DNA of 26,599 nt, from assembly GCA_903847285.1 (NCBI GenBank), contig CAINDH010000264.1, positions 1 to 26,599 of the forward strand, in the 5' to 3' direction. This DNA is from an uncultured Verrucomicrobia subdivision 3 bacterium (GTDB lineage Bacteria > Verrucomicrobiota > Verrucomicrobiae > Limisphaerales > UBA11358). The notes below the pieces were generated by a model. The model saw only the letters and a program-made list of their open reading frames with translations, had not been told where the DNA came from and ran no database searches. The position numbers were made by a program, and so were the translations under genes. How positions within the stretch are numbered: position 1 is the stretch's first letter; each line of letters begins with the position of its first letter. This document shows, in pieces, positions 24,591 to 26,599 of the stretch.

Positions 24591-24599
24591 AGAATAGCA
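24591..24599 (-). promoter_or_regulatory. Possible extended -10 element for the helicase operon
   Basis: TGCTATTCT on the - strand matches an extended -10 (TGnTATTCT). A start about 7 nt downstream would fall near 24584, so the message would begin directly with the hairpin at 24583-24567. No convincing -35 box at normal spacing was found. It is a weak call made because the layout requires a promoter here or read-through from recA. Confidence 0.28.
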
Positions 24600-24661
24600 T
24601 GGATTGGCGTGGGGATGAAAGCAAGGCTGCAAAAGGTGCGACGCAGTCCGCTCTGGATGTG

Positions 24662-25906
24662 TCATGGGGTGACCAACCTGAAAAACTGGCGGCTGCCAGC
24701 GGCGGGAACCGTCAATTCATTTTGCAAGCTGTCTGTATTCAGCACGGGCGGGTTGGTTGTCGCCGACCAGTTTTTCAAATCGGCGCTTCGTTGAAGAATG
24801 ACGTTGGTAGATGAAACCACCCAAGTGACTTTGGCCGCGTTATGATTATTGGAGGTGGTCAGGTTCAGCTTTGTCGTGGCGGGAGAGTATCGGCTATAGA
24901 TGCGACCGGCGTTGTTAAACCAACCCCAACCGGATGCCACATACATCTTGCAGCCGTCGGCGGAGCAGTCGGAAACGATTATGTCTTGGTTTGTCAGCGC
25001 GGTTGTGACCCAAGTTGCGCCGCCATCATCTGAGACGGTAATAGAGGCACTTGCACCCAAGCTGTATGGTCCCGTCGCAGCCAGCATTCGGGATCCATCG
25101 GCAGACATGCTCAATGCAGACCAAAAATTGCTGGGAGCCACCGATGCAAACCATGATTCGCCGGAGTTGGTCGACAGGTAAATTGGACTTTGCAGTCTGG
25201 AATTTCCGTAAAGGTTGGAGGCGAATGTAATTATGGTGCCATCGGCCGAACAAGCCAGATACTGTGAAGGCACTTCTACCGCCGTATATCGCGGGGCGTT
25301 GGTCAAAATATACCAAGATTCACCGGCATTAGTTGATCGCAGGGTTTTCCCCGAAGCCTGCGCGACGATTTTGGTTCCATCAGCAGAAGAAGCGCAGCTT
25401 CCCCATGAATCGTAACCGAAGCTATTTGTGCGTTTGATCCAAGTGTTCCCAGCATCTACGGATGTATAAAGCCATGGCGGGTTGGACGCGGGATTTGTTA
25501 CCGCGCACAATTTGTTGCCGTCAGCAGAGGCAATGAGATTCCACCAATCAGCATTCGTCGCTCCGACCAGGAACCAAGAGTTTCCGGCGTTGGTGGATGA
25601 ATACATTCCTTTGGCGGAAGCCAAAGTCACCCGATTGCCGTCTGCTGATACCACAACGCCGTGATAAATGCCGTTCGTAGGGGCGGAAGTTACGAACCAA
25701 GACTTGCCGGAATTTGTGGATTTATAAATTCCGCGAACATTTTTGTAGGGATCGTCCTGAGCCGCGAACACCGTGCTGCCATCGGCGGAACACGCAACGT
25801 AAGGCCAATAGTTATTGGTCGCCGCCGCGTATTGAGTCCACGTCTGGGCTTGCGAATGGAACACAAGCCGCAAAAGAAACAGAATAAGCAGCGTTCGCTT
25901 TATCAT
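24662..25906 (-). CDS. Secreted BNR/Asp-box beta-propeller protein with FxRL C-terminal module
   Basis: 414-residue exported protein of unknown function. The ATG at 25906 gives a clean signal peptide (MIKRTLLILFLLRLVFHSQAQ); the frame is open to 26011, but that extension is inside recA and has no leader features. The body holds about seven or eight repeats in which a SADG-type turn alternates with a STNxGxSW Asp-box (for example YKSTNSGKSWF, YTSVDAGNTWI, YLSTNSGESWF), as in sialidase-like or photosystem-assembly-type propellers. Sialidase catalytic residues are not evident, so binding or scaffolding is as likely as hydrolysis. The C-terminal 60 residues (VTWVVSSTNVILQRSADLKN, ending FFRLVTP) match the module on the pectinesterase and pectate lyase. 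It starts one base after the recA stop, an unusual partner. Confidence 0.82.
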   Translation of the reverse strand: MIKRTLLILFLLRLVFHSQAQTWTQYAAATNNYWPYVACSADGSTVFAAQDDPYKNVRGIYKSTNSGKSWFVTSAPTNGIYHGVVVSADGNRVTLASAKGMYSSTNAGNSWFLVGATNADWWNLIASADGNKLCAVTNPASNPPWLYTSVDAGNTWIKRTNSFGYDSWGSCASSADGTKIVAQASGKTLRSTNAGESWYILTNAPRYTAVEVPSQYLACSADGTIITFASNLYGNSRLQSPIYLSTNSGESWFASVAPSNFWSALSMSADGSRMLAATGPYSLGASASITVSDDGGATWVTTALTNQDIIVSDCSADGCKMYVASGWGWFNNAGRIYSRYSPATTKLNLTTSNNHNAAKVTWVVSSTNVILQRSADLKNWSATTNPPVLNTDSLQNELTVPAAGSRQFFRLVTP

Positions 25907-25907
25907 T

Positions 25908-26599
25908 TCACTTGGCCGGAGCCGCCGCCAACTCCGCGCGCTTGACCATGATGGCCTCGACAATTTTCTTGGCGAGTTCGGGTTTTTCAATGAGCGCCTT
26001 CTTCGCAGCATCGCGGCCTTGGCCGATTAGCGAGCCGTCGAATTGCAGCCACGCGCCCTTCTTATCTACCGCGCCGCAGTCAATGCCCACGTCGAGAATG
26101 CTGCCTTCTTTATCAATGCCGTGGTTGTAGATGATGTCAAACTCCGCTTCCGCAAACGGGGGCGCGACCTTGTTCTTCACGATCTTGACGCGGGTGTGAT
26201 TGCCGAAAACATTGCCGGCGGCGTCTTTCAATTGGTCGCGGCGGCGGATGTCAATGCGGACGCTCGCGTAAAACTTGAGTGCCTTGCCGCCGGGCGTGGT
26301 TTCGGGGCTGCCGAACATCACGCCGACTTTTTCGCGCAGCTGGTTCGTGAAAATGCAGGTTGTCTTGGACTTATTAAGAATCGCGGTGAGCTTGCGGAGG
26401 GCCTGGCTCATCAAACGTGCCTGCATACCCATCGTGGCCATGCCCATTTCGCCTTCGAGTTCCGCTTTCGGCACGAGTGCAGCGACGGAATCAATGACGA
26501 TGACATCCAGCGCGTTCGAGCGAGCGAGCGTTTCGCAAATGGTCAATGCCTCTTCACCACTGTCCGGCTGCGATACGAGTAAATCATCGAGGTTCACGC
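25908..26599 (-). CDS. recA: Recombinase RecA, 5' part outside window
   Basis: RecA forms ATP-dependent filaments on single-stranded DNA for homologous recombination and SOS induction. About 230 residues are visible; the frame runs off the end of the window, so Walker A and the N-terminal oligomerisation domain are not seen. Present are the Walker B strand [13 protein letters not shown], the L1 loop region [22 protein letters not shown] in part, [16 protein letters not shown] with the L2 loop and [12 protein letters not shown], and the C-terminal domain ([14 protein letters not shown], then [16 protein letters not shown]). It ends in [10 protein letters not shown], without the strongly acidic tail of the E. 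coli protein. The stop is one base before the start of the beta-propeller gene. Confidence 0.96.
   Translation of the reverse strand, partial: VNLDDLLVSQPDSGEEALTICETLARSNALDVIVIDSVAALVPKAELEGEMGMATMGMQARLMSQALRKLTAILNKSKTTCIFTNQLREKVGVMFGSPETTPGGKALKFYASVRIDIRRRDQLKDAAGNVFGNHTRVKIVKNKVAPPFAEAEFDIIYNHGIDKEGSILDVGIDCGAVDKKGAWLQFDGSLIGQGRDAAKKALIEKPELAKKIVEAIMVKRAELAAAPAK

Noticed and set aside
24900..25181. Periodic SAEQ/PSAD-rich short frames on the + strand around 24.9-25.7 kb
   Set aside because: They are antisense reflections of the regular SADG turns of the beta-propeller repeats.

Overview
The window reads as a piece of chromosome from a free-living member of the Verrucomicrobiota, probably the Pedosphaera/Limisphaera side. 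This is inferred from protein style rather than a marker gene. The signs are secreted polysaccharidases ending in an FxRL-type C-terminal module, a CE12-CE8 fusion, a double-HTH regulator of a type common in that phylum, and a pseudopilin with the CPAGG...CS tail. No rRNA, tRNA, CRISPR array, transposase or phage gene was seen.

Bases 1-9809 (+ strand) form a compact pectin-utilisation operon. It contains a pectinesterase (5' end outside the window), a PL1-type pectate lyase, a GH3 glycosidase with an inserted PA14 domain, a bifunctional rhamnogalacturonan acetylesterase/pectin methylesterase, a sensor-less AraC-type regulator and a GH43 glycosidase. Spacing is tight and two junctions are ATGA overlaps. 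Together the enzymes would de-esterify pectin, cut the galacturonan backbone and trim neutral side chains.

Bases 9810-11196 are a scar region. They hold the 3' remnant of a secreted-protein gene, a double-HTH regulator on the - strand, and the C-terminal third of a comM/yifB gene that has lost its ATPase core.

Bases 11213-21548 (- strand) are mostly an envelope-polysaccharide locus: a pseudopilin, a GT9 heptosyltransferase-like enzyme, an AsnB-type amidotransferase, a GT4, a methyltransferase, a second GT4 and an MsbA-like ABC exporter. They are followed by a small BamE-like lipoprotein (apparent frameshift at its start) and a condensation-domain-like acyltransferase with an HxxxD motif. The likely theme is building, decorating and exporting a lipid-linked glycan.

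Bases 21561-26599 (- strand) hold a REPIN-like inverted repeat pair, an RhlE-type DEAD-box helicase coupled to an uncharacterised Gly/Arg-rich protein, a secreted beta-propeller protein and the 3' part of recA. A terminator-like hairpin sits directly against the start codon of the Gly/Arg-rich protein. This helicase operon with its leader, and the recurrent C-terminal module on secreted proteins, are the best candidates here for something undescribed.
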